From Methylomonas sp. LL1 (lineage in GTDB: Bacteria; Pseudomonadota; Gammaproteobacteria; Methylococcales; Methylomonadaceae): a stretch of 64,000 bases of DNA. The stretch is taken from the NCBI RefSeq assembly GCF_015711015.1, contig NZ_CP064653.1, forward strand, positions 3,410,001 to 3,474,000. The letters run 5' to 3'. Below, one piece after another: positions 42,776-52,748 of this stretch (positions are counted from its first letter, which is position 1; every line of letters begins with the position of its first letter). The position numbers were made by a program, and so were the translations under genes. The notes below the pieces were generated by a model. That model saw only the letters and a list, made by a program, of their open reading frames with translations. It ran no database searches and was not told the origin of the DNA.

Positions 42776-43087
42776 ATGCATAATTCGGAAATTTTGATTA
42801 CCTCGATAGAGGTAGAACAAACCTATTTGACCGTTGAGCAATTGGCATCGCTGTGCGCGGTCGAAGCGGATTGGGTACTGCAACATATCAGTGACGGTCT
42901 TCTGCCCGCCCATAAGCTTGATAGCGGCAACTGGTGTTTCTCCTCGGCGCAATTAACCCGAGCCAAACGTATATTGATGGTGGAACGTACCTTTGATGCC
43001 ATGCCAGAACTCGCTGCGCTTGTGGCGGATATGCAGGAAGAGCTGGATAGTTTACGGCGTCGGTTGCGGCGCGCCGGCCAAAGTTAA
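42776..43087 (+). CDS. cbpM: Chaperone modulator CbpM
   Basis: A 103-residue MerR-like helical protein that binds the CbpA J domain and blocks its interaction with DnaK. The N-terminal winged-helix-like part (YLTVEQLASLCAVEADWVLQ) and C-terminal coiled coil (LVADMQEELDSLRRRLRRA) match the family. SD AGGAGG sits directly upstream. Paired with cbpA as in other gammaproteobacteria. Confidence 0.88.
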   Translation: MHNSEILITSIEVEQTYLTVEQLASLCAVEADWVLQHISDGLLPAHKLDSGNWCFSSAQLTRAKRILMVERTFDAMPELAALVADMQEELDSLRRRLRRAGQS

Positions 43088-43090
43088 ACC

Positions 43091-44053
43091 ATGTTTCCCA
43101 ACAACACCTGGCGCCGCCACCTCTGGAGTAACCGTATCCATACCCTGCTGTTAATCTTGCTATTGCTGGCTATCAGCAGTTTGGCGGGCGGATTGCTGCT
43201 AGGCGAAATGGGGTTATGGCTGGCGGTTGGCGGAGCGATATTTGCGCTGTTTGTCGAGCCGATTGCGGCTTGGCGCATGACGTTGAGCCTATACAGGGCC
43301 AGACCGATTTACCCCGAGGAAGCGCCAGACTTATGGCGTATCACACGGACACTGGCCAGCCGCGCGGAATTGCCGAGTACGCCGGTTTTGTATTACATCC
43401 CCAGCCCGGTGGTCAATGCATTCACGGTGGGGCACGGCAACCATGCCGCCATTGCGTTAACCGACGGCCTTTTGAGCCGATTGACTCTACGCGAATTAAC
43501 CGGCGTTTTGGGGCATGAGATGGCTCATATTGCCAATGGCGATTTGTTGGTAATGGGACTGGCCGATTACATCAGCCGGCTGACAAATTTGTTTTCGGTC
43601 GGAGGACAACTGATGTTGCTGTTTTCGCTACCGCTATTATTCATTGAGGGATACGCGGTAAGCCTCAATTTATTTTCGATGCTGCTACTACTTTTTTCTC
43701 CCCATCTGGCAATCCTGGCTCAATTAGGTTTATCCAGAGTCCGCGAATACGATGCCGACCTGAAAGCCTCCACGCTTACCGGCGATCCGATGGGCTTGGC
43801 GTTTGCGCTTGCCAGAATAGAACAAACCAGCCGATCTTGGATCGAGATTTTGCTGCCCGGCTGGGGCAACCCACAGCCTTCCTGGTTAAGAAGCCATCCG
43901 GCGACGGAAGAACGCATCAAGCGCTTGCAGGAACAAGCGGCTACTTTTTACCTTTCTCTTGATTCGCTCTCGGCTAGCGATCATCCGATTGGCTACATCA
44001 CCAAAGCCATTCAACGCCAACCCCGTTGGCGCGCGGGAGGATTCTGGTATTGA
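43091..44053 (+). CDS. HtpX-like zinc metalloprotease (M48 family)
   Basis: A 320-residue inner-membrane protease. Two N-terminal helices (about 16-60), the zinc motif HEMAH at 142-146, further helices at about 165-215, and the third ligand in REYDADLKA near 218. Such proteases degrade misfolded membrane proteins. It starts 3 bases after cbpM, so the three genes form a stress-type operon. It is the HtpX-like branch rather than a certain HtpX orthologue. Confidence 0.88.
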   Translation: MFPNNTWRRHLWSNRIHTLLLILLLLAISSLAGGLLLGEMGLWLAVGGAIFALFVEPIAAWRMTLSLYRARPIYPEEAPDLWRITRTLASRAELPSTPVLYYIPSPVVNAFTVGHGNHAAIALTDGLLSRLTLRELTGVLGHEMAHIANGDLLVMGLADYISRLTNLFSVGGQLMLLFSLPLLFIEGYAVSLNLFSMLLLLFSPHLAILAQLGLSRVREYDADLKASTLTGDPMGLAFALARIEQTSRSWIEILLPGWGNPQPSWLRSHPATEERIKRLQEQAATFYLSLDSLSASDHPIGYITKAIQRQPRWRAGGFWY

Positions 44054-44081
44054 GTTTTAAGAGTAGGGGATTTGGTAAAGA

Positions 44082-44114
44082 TCCCTCTCCCTGTGTTGTT
44101 AACAGCGAGAGGGA
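44082..44114 (+). terminator. Hairpin after the HtpX-like gene
   Basis: TCCCTCTC (44082-44089) pairs with GAGAGGGA (44107-44114) across a 17-base loop. It lacks a T-run and resembles a common dispersed repeat, so it may be a REP-like element rather than a terminator. Confidence 0.4.
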
Positions 44115-44125
44115 AGCAACGAGGC

Positions 44126-44323
44126 TCAGGCGGAATGTAAAAAATTACCTCTAACATGCCGCTGCTGTTGATGTGCTTTTGTGGTAATGCTGCTCATTGA
44201 GCTGGATACTTGCGATTTAGTCTCGCTTACCTTAGAAATTTCTTTGTCGGGCGGCAATAAAAAAACCAATGCCGCGAATGCCGCCAGTGTTAATGCGATA
44301 TCAAATGTTTTAATTTTTATCAT
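44126..44323 (-). CDS. Small single-span membrane or exported protein
   Basis: A 65-residue protein: MIKIKTFDIALTLAAFAALVFLLPP is a charged start plus a hydrophobic helix, followed by a Ser/Thr/Gln-rich tail ending HVRGNFLHSA. ATG 44323 has GGTGAGAG just upstream; an in-frame GTG three codons earlier overlaps it. No family recognised. Could be a membrane-anchored peptide or a non-coding frame. Confidence 0.45.
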   Translation of the reverse strand: MIKIKTFDIALTLAAFAALVFLLPPDKEISKVSETKSQVSSSMSSITTKAHQQQRHVRGNFLHSA

Positions 44324-44746
44324 TACTCTCACCTGCCGCTGTCATTTTTATAAACCAATTTTGGCTGGCTTAGGGTTGTTGATAAACAATCCCTCCAACA
44401 CCTGCCGATACCCGGTTATAGCCATTAGCGTGCCAAGTCATTCATTTCAAAAAACACGCTCGCTTTTTTATAAAAATATACAGCCGGCTTAAAGGCTTAC
44501 GCCCCTAAAAAGCATTTAAGCCATTGTTTATAAAAGCGATTAAAACTTTAACATTTATTTAGCGCACCTTACCTTCCCTTGATTATTTTCCAAGGACGAT
44601 ATGCCAAGTTAGGATTCGTGGCCTTTCCGCGTTTGTTGATGCCACTAGAACGCTGTTCGCAGCTGACATCCTTGGCATAACTGACAAAAATGTCAGTTAT
44701 GCCAGCCCGGGTCCGGCTGAGTAAACCGAACCGCCCGATGTTTGGT
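44324..44746. other. Intergenic region with a long perfect palindrome
   Basis: About 420 bases without a supported gene. The main feature is GGCATAACTGACA (44674-44686), loop AAAA, TGTCAGTTATGCC (44691-44703), a perfect 13-base stem. It lies 43 bases past the speE stop, so on the minus strand it may terminate or protect the speE transcript. No T-run follows. The rest is AT-rich with nothing recognised. Confidence 0.5.
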
Positions 44747-45592
44747 TTATGCAAACGCCTTTTTAAAAAACTCCGGCATCGCCAAACTGGCTTTATGAAT
44801 ATCGCTGTTGTAATAAACCGTATCGAAACTCTTGTTGAGGGCATCCTGTTCCCGGAACTTCGATAAATCGCCTTTGCTGGCCATCGTCGCGCTCCACCAG
44901 CCGGACGGATAAATACATTGCGGGAAAAACACGGTTTGCATATGTGTGAAACCGCCGGCCTGCATTTCCTCGCGCATTTCCCGCAAAATCTTCATGTGCA
45001 GCAGTGCTGATTCGCTTTGCTGCACCACGATGCCGTTTTCGCTCAAGGCTTTGCAGCAGTCTTTGTAAAAGTCGGCGCTAAACAAACCTTCCGCCGGACC
45101 TACCGGGTCGGTACTATCAACGATAATGATGTCGACGCTGTTCGGCGCGGCATCTTTCACCCATTTGATACCGTCGATGAATTTCAACTCGGCGCGCGGA
45201 TCGTTGTTGGATTCGCACAATTCGGGAAAATAAATTTCAGCCAGACGAGTGACGCGCTCGTCGATGTCGATCTGCACGGCTTGCTCAACACCGGGGTGTT
45301 TCAGCACCTCGCGCAAGGTACCGCAGTCGCCTCCGCCGATAATCCAGACTCTTTTCGGATTGGGATGGGTGAACAAAACCGGATGGCTCATCATCTCGTG
45401 GTAGAAAAAATTATCGCGAGAGGAAACCATGGTACAACCGTCGATCACCATCAGATTGCCGAAGTGCTCGGTCTCGTAAATTTCCAGAAACTGGAACTCG
45501 GATTGCTCTTCGTGCAACTTGCGTTTGATTTTCAGGGAGAAGGCGGAGCCGTCGGAAGCGACCGGTTCGCTGAACCATTGTGAGTCGAGCAT
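44747..45592 (-). CDS. speE: Polyamine aminopropyltransferase (spermidine synthase)
   Basis: A 281-residue enzyme transferring aminopropyl from decarboxylated SAM to putrescine. Seen: the nucleotide loop IIGGGDCGTLREVLKH (with Cys where GGGDGG is usual), VDSTDPVGPAEGL with the catalytic Asp, and IYPSGWWSATMAS near the C-terminus. Divergent from speA, with a 76-base shared upstream region; together they suggest spermidine made from arginine via agmatine and putrescine. speB and speD are not in the window. Confidence 0.94.
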   Translation of the reverse strand: MLDSQWFSEPVASDGSAFSLKIKRKLHEEQSEFQFLEIYETEHFGNLMVIDGCTMVSSRDNFFYHEMMSHPVLFTHPNPKRVWIIGGGDCGTLREVLKHPGVEQAVQIDIDERVTRLAEIYFPELCESNNDPRAELKFIDGIKWVKDAAPNSVDIIIVDSTDPVGPAEGLFSADFYKDCCKALSENGIVVQQSESALLHMKILREMREEMQAGGFTHMQTVFFPQCIYPSGWWSATMASKGDLSKFREQDALNKSFDTVYYNSDIHKASLAMPEFFKKAFA

Positions 45593-45674
45593 GAGGTTTC
45601 CTCAAAAAGTCATAAAAGTCGTGGCATTATACTTTAGAATTTCCACCACTTTATGACAGTACTTAGGAGTGTGT

Positions 45675-47501
45675 GTGCAAACACAACCATGGTCGATCGA
45701 GCAATCCAAACAACTTTATGCCATTCAACAATGGGGTAACGCTTATTTTTCGGTAAACGGCCAAGGCCACGTCTGCGTCAAACCGCAAGCAGACTGTCCC
45801 ACCGAGATCGATTTGTTCGAAATTGCACGGGCCTTGCGGAGCAAAGGCTTGAACTTTCCGGTGCTGGTGCGTTTTACCGATATTCTTCGCGATCGGATTC
45901 GGCAGCTGCAACAGGCCTTCGATCAAGCCCGGCTGGCACACGCTTACAGCGGACACTACACACCGGTTTACCCTATCAAAGTCAATCAACAAGGCAATGT
46001 TGTGGAAAGCATCGTTTCCGCCGACAACATCGGCCTGGAAGCAGGCAGCAAGCCGGAATTGCTGGCGATACTGGGCTTGGCTAGACGCGGCGGCACCATA
46101 GTTTGTAACGGCTACAAGGATAGGTTGTATATCCGAATGGCCTTGATGGGACAGTTGATGGGCTTGTCGGTGTTCATCGTCATCGAAAAACCCTCGGAAC
46201 TGGAATTGATTATCGAGGAGGCGGCCAAATTGCAGGTGCGTCCGTTAATTGGTTTGCGGGTTCGGCTATCGACCATCAGCGCCGGCAAATGGCAGAACAG
46301 CGGCGGCGAAAAATCCAAGTTCGGCCTGCATGCCAGCGAGGTATTACAATTGATCGCCCGCCTGAAGCAAGCCGAAATGCTAGATTGCCTGCAATTGATG
46401 CATTTCCACATGGGTTCGCAGATCGCCAATATTCACGACATCAAACTGGCGCTGAAGGAAGCCGGCCAGTTTTATCTGCAATTGCATAGGCTGGGCGCCC
46501 CTATCACGACCGTCGACGCGGGTGGCGGACTGGGAGTCGATTACGACGGCAGCGGCTCGCGCCGCGAATGCTCGATCAATTACAGCATGGGCGAATACGC
46601 CGACAACATCGTCCGTAGCTTTGCCGAAGTCAGCCGCGAGCATAGCTTGCCTCAACCTAACATCATTACCGAATCCGGCAGGGCCATAACCGCTCACCAC
46701 GCGGTGCTGATCACCAATGTCACCGAAGTCGAAAGCCTGCAAGGCGCGGACAATCCGCTCACGCCGGTTTTCAATAACATCAGCGAAGCCTATCACAATG
46801 CCCAGTTCGACATGGCCGAAGCCCGCGCCCAATTCGTCCAAGGCGATTTGCCGCTCACGGGACTGGCGGAAGCGGAAAAACATTATGTCAGCCTTTGCCA
46901 GCAAATCCAGCGCGAGCTCAATCCGGATAATCATCACCACCGTGAAATTTTGCAGGAATTGGACGAAAAACTGGCCGACAAGGTGTTTTGCAATTTTTCC
47001 TTGTTTCAATCGATGCCGGATATCTGGGGAATAGACCAGATTTTCCCTATCATGCCTATTCATCGGCTCGATCAGCAACCGACAAAGCGCGCGGTTTTAC
47101 AGGATTTAACCTGCGATTCCGATGGCCGCATCGACCATTATGTCGACCGGCAAAACATCAGCAATACCCTGCCGTTGCATGCCATTGGCGATGACGAAGA
47201 TTATTTGATCGGCTTTTTCATGGTCGGCGCTTACCAGGAAATTTTGGGCGACATGCACAATTTGTTCGGGGACACCCATTCCATCAACATCGAACTGGAC
47301 GCCAACGGCTACCGCTTCGGCGAATTCATGGAAGGCGAGGATGTCAGCGAGCTGCTGGACTATGTGCATATCAATACCGAAGCCTTGAAAGCCGCCTATC
47401 GGCAAAAGCTGGACGAAACTTCGCTGAGCACCGAACTAAAATGCGTGTTCGAACAGGAGTTACTGGCCGGATTAAATGCCTATACTTATCTGGAAAAATG
47501 A
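45675..47501 (+). CDS. speA: Biosynthetic arginine decarboxylase
   Basis: A 608-residue PLP enzyme of alanine-racemase fold making agmatine from arginine. The PLP lysine is in YPIKVNQQ, and the family segments HFHMGSQIANI and VDAGGGLGVDYDGS follow. The GTG at 45675 is chosen because AGGAG lies 5 bases upstream; the GTG at 45669 overlaps that SD. Slightly shorter than E. coli SpeA (about 630-658). Confidence 0.95.
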   Translation: MQTQPWSIEQSKQLYAIQQWGNAYFSVNGQGHVCVKPQADCPTEIDLFEIARALRSKGLNFPVLVRFTDILRDRIRQLQQAFDQARLAHAYSGHYTPVYPIKVNQQGNVVESIVSADNIGLEAGSKPELLAILGLARRGGTIVCNGYKDRLYIRMALMGQLMGLSVFIVIEKPSELELIIEEAAKLQVRPLIGLRVRLSTISAGKWQNSGGEKSKFGLHASEVLQLIARLKQAEMLDCLQLMHFHMGSQIANIHDIKLALKEAGQFYLQLHRLGAPITTVDAGGGLGVDYDGSGSRRECSINYSMGEYADNIVRSFAEVSREHSLPQPNIITESGRAITAHHAVLITNVTEVESLQGADNPLTPVFNNISEAYHNAQFDMAEARAQFVQGDLPLTGLAEAEKHYVSLCQQIQRELNPDNHHHREILQELDEKLADKVFCNFSLFQSMPDIWGIDQIFPIMPIHRLDQQPTKRAVLQDLTCDSDGRIDHYVDRQNISNTLPLHAIGDDEDYLIGFFMVGAYQEILGDMHNLFGDTHSINIELDANGYRFGEFMEGEDVSELLDYVHINTEALKAAYRQKLDETSLSTELKCVFEQELLAGLNAYTYLEK

Positions 47502-47553
47502 GGTTCGGCGAAAGGCAAAAATATTATAGGATTGTATAGAGGGAGTTTAGGCG

Positions 47554-48159
47554 ATGAAAAAATGGATAATTTGTATAGTTTTGTTATGTTGCGTAGCTTG
47601 CAACAAACCCAAGCCACTGTTGAGCAAACTGCCGGATGACGCAGTGGTTCTGGCGTTCGGCGACAGCCTGACTTACGGCACCGGGGCATCGGCCGAGCAT
47701 GATTACCCATATATTCTTAGCCAAATGATCGGCCGCGAGGTCATCAATTCCGGAGTGCCGGGTGAAATCAGCAGTGAAGGCCGGGAACGCTTGCCGACCG
47801 AACTCGACGAATATCAACCCCATTTATTGATTCTGATCCATGGCGGCAACGACATTTTACGCAAACTGCCGGCGGAGCAAACCCGCGATAATTTAAAGGC
47901 CATGATCAATGAAGCCAAACAGCGCAACATTCAGGTCGTCATGCTGGGCGTACCCAAGTTCGGGCTGGTGTTGTTGCATAGCGCGGAATTTTACACGGAA
48001 CTTGCCGAATCGGAAGGTATAGCTAACGATCTTGAAGCCTTGCCTACTATCCTCGCCAGCAATGAACTTAAGTCCGATACGGTGCACCCCAACGATAAAG
48101 GTTACCAACGTCTGGCCGAAACGATTGCCGCCTTGTTACAACAACAGGGGGCGCTATAA
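47554..48159 (+). CDS. Lipoprotein SGNH hydrolase / arylesterase (TesA-like)
   Basis: A 201-residue secreted esterase. The signal peptide is a lipoprotein type: MKKWIICIVLLCCVAC with the lipobox Cys at 16. The SGNH blocks are seen: GDSLTYGTG with nucleophile Ser, HGGND (block III) and DTVHPND with catalytic Asp and His. Related to E. coli TesA/thioesterase I and Pseudomonas arylesterase. Substrate unknown. It has its own SD and follows speA by 52 bases. Confidence 0.88.
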   Translation: MKKWIICIVLLCCVACNKPKPLLSKLPDDAVVLAFGDSLTYGTGASAEHDYPYILSQMIGREVINSGVPGEISSEGRERLPTELDEYQPHLLILIHGGNDILRKLPAEQTRDNLKAMINEAKQRNIQVVMLGVPKFGLVLLHSAEFYTELAESEGIANDLEALPTILASNELKSDTVHPNDKGYQRLAETIAALLQQQGAL

Positions 48160-48239
48160 ACCGATGCCGACCCACACTATCGCTAACCCGAACCACGATA
48201 CCAAAACGTTGCGACCATGATTATCGGAGAATCCAGAAA

Positions 48240-49097
48240 ATGAAAACGGGCATGATCGGTTTAGGTGCGATGGGCCAGGGCATGGCACGCAATTTAGCCA
48301 AGGCTGGTTATCTGACTGCGGTTTATAATCGTACCAACAGCAGGGCGGAAACCTTATCCAAGGAATTGCAGGTCCACGTTTGCCAGACCCCACAGGCTTT
48401 GGCGCAACAAGTCGATCTGATACTGGTCTGCGTTTCGGCGGATCAAGACCTGCTGGATGTGATTGAAGCGATTGCCGAAACCATAAAACCCAATTCGGTG
48501 GTGGTCGACACGTCGACCGTCGCCAGCGACACCGCAAAACGAGCGGCCGCCATGCTGAGAGCCAAGCAGGCCGATTTTCTGGATGCTCCGGTATCCGGGG
48601 GCGTGGAAGGCGCCAGCAAGGGCACGCTGGCGATGATGGCCGGCGGCGACGCCAAGGTATTGGAACGTGTACGGCCGGTTCTGGCCGCCATGACGGCACG
48701 CATTGAGCACATGGGCGACACCGGTTCCGGCCAAGCTTGTAAAGCAGTGAATCAAATCATGTGTGCCGGCATCAATCAGGCCGTCACCGAAGCACTGGCA
48801 TTTGCCGAGGCTCAAGGGCTGGCTTTGGAAAAAGTCATCGATGTGGTCTCCGGCGGCGCGGCCGGTAACTGGTTTTTGCAGCATAGAGGCAAGACCATGA
48901 CTCAGGGTATTTTCCGGCCCGGCTTCAAGCTGAGTCTGCATCACAAGGATTTGCTAATTTGCCGGCAAATGGCTGAACAAGTCAACGTCGATTGCCCTTT
49001 AACGGAATCGACATTAAGCGATTACGCGCATTTGATGCAACAAGGTTTCGGCGACGAAGATATATCGGCGCTGTATCGGCTTAAACGGAAACAATAA
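48240..49097 (+). CDS. NAD(P)-dependent beta-hydroxyacid dehydrogenase
   Basis: A 285-residue protein of the 3-hydroxyisobutyrate dehydrogenase family. Rossmann loop [17 protein letters not shown] (residues 7-23), the substrate-binding DAPVSGG and catalytic Lys in [14 protein letters not shown] are clear. Tartronate semialdehyde (GarR), 3-hydroxyisobutyrate and glyoxylate/succinic semialdehyde are possible substrates; sequence alone does not decide. Glyoxylate-type reduction would suit C1 metabolism but is inferred. SD GGAGAA upstream. Confidence 0.88.
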   Translation: MKTGMIGLGAMGQGMARNLAKAGYLTAVYNRTNSRAETLSKELQVHVCQTPQALAQQVDLILVCVSADQDLLDVIEAIAETIKPNSVVVDTSTVASDTAKRAAAMLRAKQADFLDAPVSGGVEGASKGTLAMMAGGDAKVLERVRPVLAAMTARIEHMGDTGSGQACKAVNQIMCAGINQAVTEALAFAEAQGLALEKVIDVVSGGAAGNWFLQHRGKTMTQGIFRPGFKLSLHHKDLLICRQMAEQVNVDCPLTESTLSDYAHLMQQGFGDEDISALYRLKRKQ

Positions 49098-49116
49098 TTC
49101 ACAAAGAGGTGTGAGG

Positions 49117-50436
49117 ATGAAAATTACGGTATTTGGTAGTGGTTATGTAGGCCTAGTGACGGGTGCTTGTCTGGCCGAAGTCGGCAATCAAGTCATGTGC
49201 ATGGATGTCGATCAACATAAAATCGAACAGCTCAAGCAAGGCATCATTCCGATTTACGAGCCCGGTTTGGAAGAAATGGTCAAGGACAATCAAGCCGCCG
49301 GACGCCTGCATTTCACTACCGATGTCAAGGAAGCCGTGGATTTCGGTTTGTTTCAATTCGTCGCGGTCGGCACCCCGCCGGACGAGGATGGTTCGGCCGA
49401 TTTGAAATACGTTTTGGCGGTAGCGAAAAGCGTGGCCGAACATATGAGTGACTATAAAATCATCGTCGACAAATCCACGGTACCGGTCGGCACCGCCGAT
49501 AAAGTCAAACAAACCGTGCTCGATGTACTGGCCCAACGCGGCGAAAACCTGGAGTTCGACGTGGTCTCCAATCCGGAGTTTTTGAAGGAAGGCTCGGCGC
49601 TGGACGATTTCATGAAACCCGACCGCATCATCATCGGTACCGACAACCCCAGAACCGCCGAATTGCTGAAAGCCCTGTATGCACCGTTCAACCGCAGCCG
49701 CGAACGGGTGATCAACATGGACATCCGTTCCGCCGAACTGACCAAATATGCCGCCAACGCGATGTTGGCCACCAAGATCAGCTTCATGAACGAACTGGCC
49801 AATCTGGCGGAAAGACTAGGCGCGGACATCGAACACGTTCGCCACGGCATCGGTTCCGACAGCCGCATCGGCTACAGCTTCATCTACCCCGGCTGCGGCT
49901 ATGGCGGCTCCTGCTTTCCGAAGGACGTCAAGGCACTGGAACGAACCGCCAAGGAAATGGGCTATCACGCCGAACTGTTAAGCGCGGTTGAAAACGTCAA
50001 CGACAGACAAAAATACCGCCTGTTCGAAAAAATCAGCGCGCATTATCCGGACGGCGTGAAAGGCAAAGTATTTGCGCTGTGGGGCCTGGCCTTCAAACCC
50101 AATACCGACGACATGCGCGAAGCGCCCAGCCGGGTAGTGCTGGAAGCCTTGATCGAAGCCGGCGCCAGTGTACAAGCCTATGATCCTGAAGCGATGCATG
50201 AAGCCCAACGGATTTACGGCGACAAGGCCGGCTTGAAATATTGTCCTAAACAAAACGAAGCGCTGGAAACTGCCGATGCGCTGATCATCGTCACCGAATG
50301 GAAACAATTCCGTAGTCCGGATTTCGAACAATTGAGCCAGCAGTTAAAAGACAAGGTGATATTCGACGGCCGCAACATGTACGAGCCAAAAATGGTGAAA
50401 CAGGCGGGATTGCAGTATTACGCGATCGGGCGCTAG
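49117..50436 (+). CDS. ugd: UDP-glucose 6-dehydrogenase
   Basis: A 439-residue enzyme oxidising UDP-glucose to UDP-glucuronate for exopolysaccharide or LPS. N-terminal NAD loop [19 protein letters not shown]; catalytic Cys in [10 protein letters not shown]-terminal domain with [16 protein letters not shown] 49117 with AGAGG is used; an in-frame GTG two codons upstream is the alternative. Twenty bases after the dehydrogenase gene, so probably co-transcribed. Confidence 0.95.
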   Translation: MKITVFGSGYVGLVTGACLAEVGNQVMCMDVDQHKIEQLKQGIIPIYEPGLEEMVKDNQAAGRLHFTTDVKEAVDFGLFQFVAVGTPPDEDGSADLKYVLAVAKSVAEHMSDYKIIVDKSTVPVGTADKVKQTVLDVLAQRGENLEFDVVSNPEFLKEGSALDDFMKPDRIIIGTDNPRTAELLKALYAPFNRSRERVINMDIRSAELTKYAANAMLATKISFMNELANLAERLGADIEHVRHGIGSDSRIGYSFIYPGCGYGGSCFPKDVKALERTAKEMGYHAELLSAVENVNDRQKYRLFEKISAHYPDGVKGKVFALWGLAFKPNTDDMREAPSRVVLEALIEAGASVQAYDPEAMHEAQRIYGDKAGLKYCPKQNEALETADALIIVTEWKQFRSPDFEQLSQQLKDKVIFDGRNMYEPKMVKQAGLQYYAIGR

Positions 50437-50476
50437 GATTTGTCCAATCCGGTTGACCTGAATCGCGGTTGAAATT

Positions 50477-50499
50477 GGCAGCGCTTATCCGGCGCTGCC
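50477..50499 (+). terminator. Hairpin after ugd
   Basis: GGCAGCGC (50477-50484) pairs with GCGCTGCC (50492-50499). It sits 40 bases past the ugd stop; there is no T-run, so this is a weak terminator or transcript-end stabiliser. Confidence 0.4.
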
Positions 50500-50605
50500 T
50501 ACCCATTGCGAGTAAAAATTTAACGCTGCGGTATTCTGCCTACGGCATCGGATTGGCTTTTCCGACACTTCCCGTACACCGTGGAGAAAAGTCGGGAATA
50601 ATAAC

Positions 50606-51184
50606 TTAGCTATTCTTGCGACGTACAAAACCTATCATGCCAACTACTGCCGAACCAAATAACCATGCGGATGCAGGCAAGGGAACAGCGCTTACTGTCG
50701 CGCTAAATGTTGCGGTTGTGAAATTCTCGAATGTGGTTTTACCCAGCGATGTCTCTACATCTATCCATTGCAATGGATCATCCACATCGGAAACACCTAC
50801 TGTCAGGGGACCAAAATCCGAAATCAGATCATAAGTCAGAAATCCATTATCAAACAAGCCAAACAAATCTCCCTTGTCGTTATCGCCGAATCCTGCAAAA
50901 CCGCCATCCTGACTACTATAGATGTAAAGTAAATTATCGAACGTAGCCGTACCTAAATCGCCAAGATCAATTGTTCCGGATAAATTGACGTATGTCGGTA
51001 ATGTGGGAGGAGGTTGGACATCCACGTTATCGGCATTGAGTGTTACGGTAAAAGCAGTGTTATTGTGATTTGTGCCGTTTAAGGTCAAATCACCTATGCC
51101 ACTAAAAGTAAACGTGATTGGCGATGCTTGTGCCAAGGTATTCACTAAGATCAATATAATAGTAAGTGCTGTTTGTTTAAGCAT
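50606..51184 (-). CDS. VPLPA-CTERM sorting-signal secreted protein
   Basis: A 192-residue exported protein. Signal peptide MLKQTALTIILILVNTLAQA (1-20); a beta-rich middle (SGIGDLTLNGTNHN, many Asp/Gly) of unknown function; and a C-terminal sorting signal SAVPLPASAWLFGSAVVG followed by RRKNS. The usual gammaproteobacterial exosortase substrate layout. ATG 51184 with AAGGAGAG is chosen over an upstream frame start at 51247. Unlinked to any exosortase in the window. Confidence 0.87.
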   Translation of the reverse strand: MLKQTALTIILILVNTLAQASPITFTFSGIGDLTLNGTNHNNTAFTVTLNADNVDVQPPPTLPTYVNLSGTIDLGDLGTATFDNLLYIYSSQDGGFAGFGDNDKGDLFGLFDNGFLTYDLISDFGPLTVGVSDVDDPLQWIDVETSLGKTTFENFTTATFSATVSAVPLPASAWLFGSAVVGMIGFVRRKNS

Positions 51185-51268
51185 TGCGCTCTCCTTAATA
51201 AGGATGTTTATGTGATGGTATCTGACTATAAACCACATAAAAAACACTCTTTACAGCCATTAGGCCTC

Positions 51269-51296
51269 ATGTTAGACCATTATTTGCACCTGTCAA
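51269..51296 (-). promoter_or_regulatory. Promoter of the VPLPA-CTERM gene
   Basis: On the minus strand a perfect TTGACA (51296-51291), a 16-base spacer and TAACAT (51274-51269), about 85 bases before the ATG. The long leader of about 75 bases shows no clear riboswitch. Confidence 0.55.
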
Positions 51297-51342
51297 TAAA
51301 ACCCTTGTAAAACCTTCAAGTCTTTGGCTAACAAAAAGCTCT

Positions 51343-52737
51343 TTATAGAGGATTAAGCCGGCTATGCTTGATGCCATAACCAAAGTAAATCCCAAACCCA
51401 ATCAAGAGCCAGACTAACAGTCTCACCCAGGTGTCGAAAGGCAATCCCGCCATCAACGCCAAACAAACCAAAATCCCGGTAACCGGCACATACGGCGACG
51501 CCGGACATTTGAAATGACGTTCCATTTCCGGATGACTACCGCGCAACACCAACACACCACCACAGACCAACACAAACGCAAACAAGGTGCCGATACTAAC
51601 CAACTCGCCGAGTTTTTCGATCGGCATGAAACCGGCCAACAACGCCACCGCCACACCCACCATCATGGTCGACAAATGCGGCGTGCGGAATTCCGGGTGG
51701 ACCTGGGCAAACAAAGGCGGCAGTAACCCATCCTTGGCCATGGAAAAGAAGATACGGCTTTGCCCCATCAACAACACCAACATCACCGAGGTCAAGCCGG
51801 CTATCGCGCCGATTTTAACGATCGGCGACAACCAACTCATGCCGATATGATCGACGGCCAGCGCAATCGGCGCGGCCACGTTGAGTTCGGTATAGGAAAT
51901 GATGCCGGTCAAAACTCCAGCCACCAAAATATACAATACCGTGCAAACCGCCAATGAAACGATGATGCCGAACGGCACATCCTTTTGCGGGTTGACCGCT
52001 TCCTGCGCGGCCGTCGATACCGCGTCGAACCCGATATAGGCAAAGAAAATCACTCCGGCCCCGGTCAAAACTCCGCCGAATCCGAACGGGGTAAAGTTGG
52101 ACCAATTTTCCGCCTGGATGTGGCCCGCCCCGGCAAAGATAAACACCACGATAACCGCCAGCTTGATCAATACCATCGCGAAATTGAACATCGCCGACTG
52201 ACGTATACCGACCACCAACAAACCGGTTAATAGCAAAATAATGGCTACCGCCGGCAGGTTGATAAATCCGGCAACCGGATCGGCCAAATAGGCCGTGGTG
52301 AGATAGCGCGGCAAATGTACTCCCAGCGAATCCATGAAACTGGTCAAATATCCGGCCCAACCTATAGCCACCGTACTGCTGGCCAAGGCATATTCCAGTA
52401 CCAAATCCCAACCAATGATCCAGGCCATCAACTCGCCCAAGGTTGCATAAGCATAGCTGTAGGCGCTGCCCGATACCGGAATCATCGCCGCCAGTTCGCT
52501 GTAGCACAAGGCCGCCAGCGCGCAAGCAATTCCAGCCAACACGAACGATACGGTAATCGCCGGTCCGGCGTATTTGGCGGCGGCAATGCCGGTCAACACG
52601 AAAATGCCGGCTCCGATAATCGCGCCGATACCCAGCAAGGTTAAATCCTTGGCGGTCAGGGTCTGTTTCAGACTGTTTTCGATGGCGGTCAATGCATCGA
52701 CCGATTTACGCTGGAACAGTTGTTTGGGGATTTGCAT
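51343..52737 (-). CDS. APC-family amino-acid permease
   Basis: A 464-residue inner-membrane transporter with about 12 or more helices. GAIIGAGIFVLTGIAAAKYAG is the unwound helix 1 of the APC superfamily, and FFAYIGFDAVSTAAQEAVNP is the helix 6 segment. It most resembles the YfnA/CAT-type cationic amino acid transporters. Substrate not determined. It precedes the pentapeptide-repeat gene's 3' end by 11 bases, so the two are probably co-transcribed with the latter upstream. Confidence 0.88.
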   Translation of the reverse strand: MQIPKQLFQRKSVDALTAIENSLKQTLTAKDLTLLGIGAIIGAGIFVLTGIAAAKYAGPAITVSFVLAGIACALAALCYSELAAMIPVSGSAYSYAYATLGELMAWIIGWDLVLEYALASSTVAIGWAGYLTSFMDSLGVHLPRYLTTAYLADPVAGFINLPAVAIILLLTGLLVVGIRQSAMFNFAMVLIKLAVIVVFIFAGAGHIQAENWSNFTPFGFGGVLTGAGVIFFAYIGFDAVSTAAQEAVNPQKDVPFGIIVSLAVCTVLYILVAGVLTGIISYTELNVAAPIALAVDHIGMSWLSPIVKIGAIAGLTSVMLVLLMGQSRIFFSMAKDGLLPPLFAQVHPEFRTPHLSTMMVGVAVALLAGFMPIEKLGELVSIGTLFAFVLVCGGVLVLRGSHPEMERHFKCPASPYVPVTGILVCLALMAGLPFDTWVRLLVWLLIGFGIYFGYGIKHSRLNPL

Positions 52738-52748
52738 GAGTATGCCCG

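Noticed and set aside
44569-44844. 91-codon minus-strand frame overlapping speE
   Set aside because: Overlaps the 3' end of speE in another frame and crosses the palindrome; no SD and no family features.
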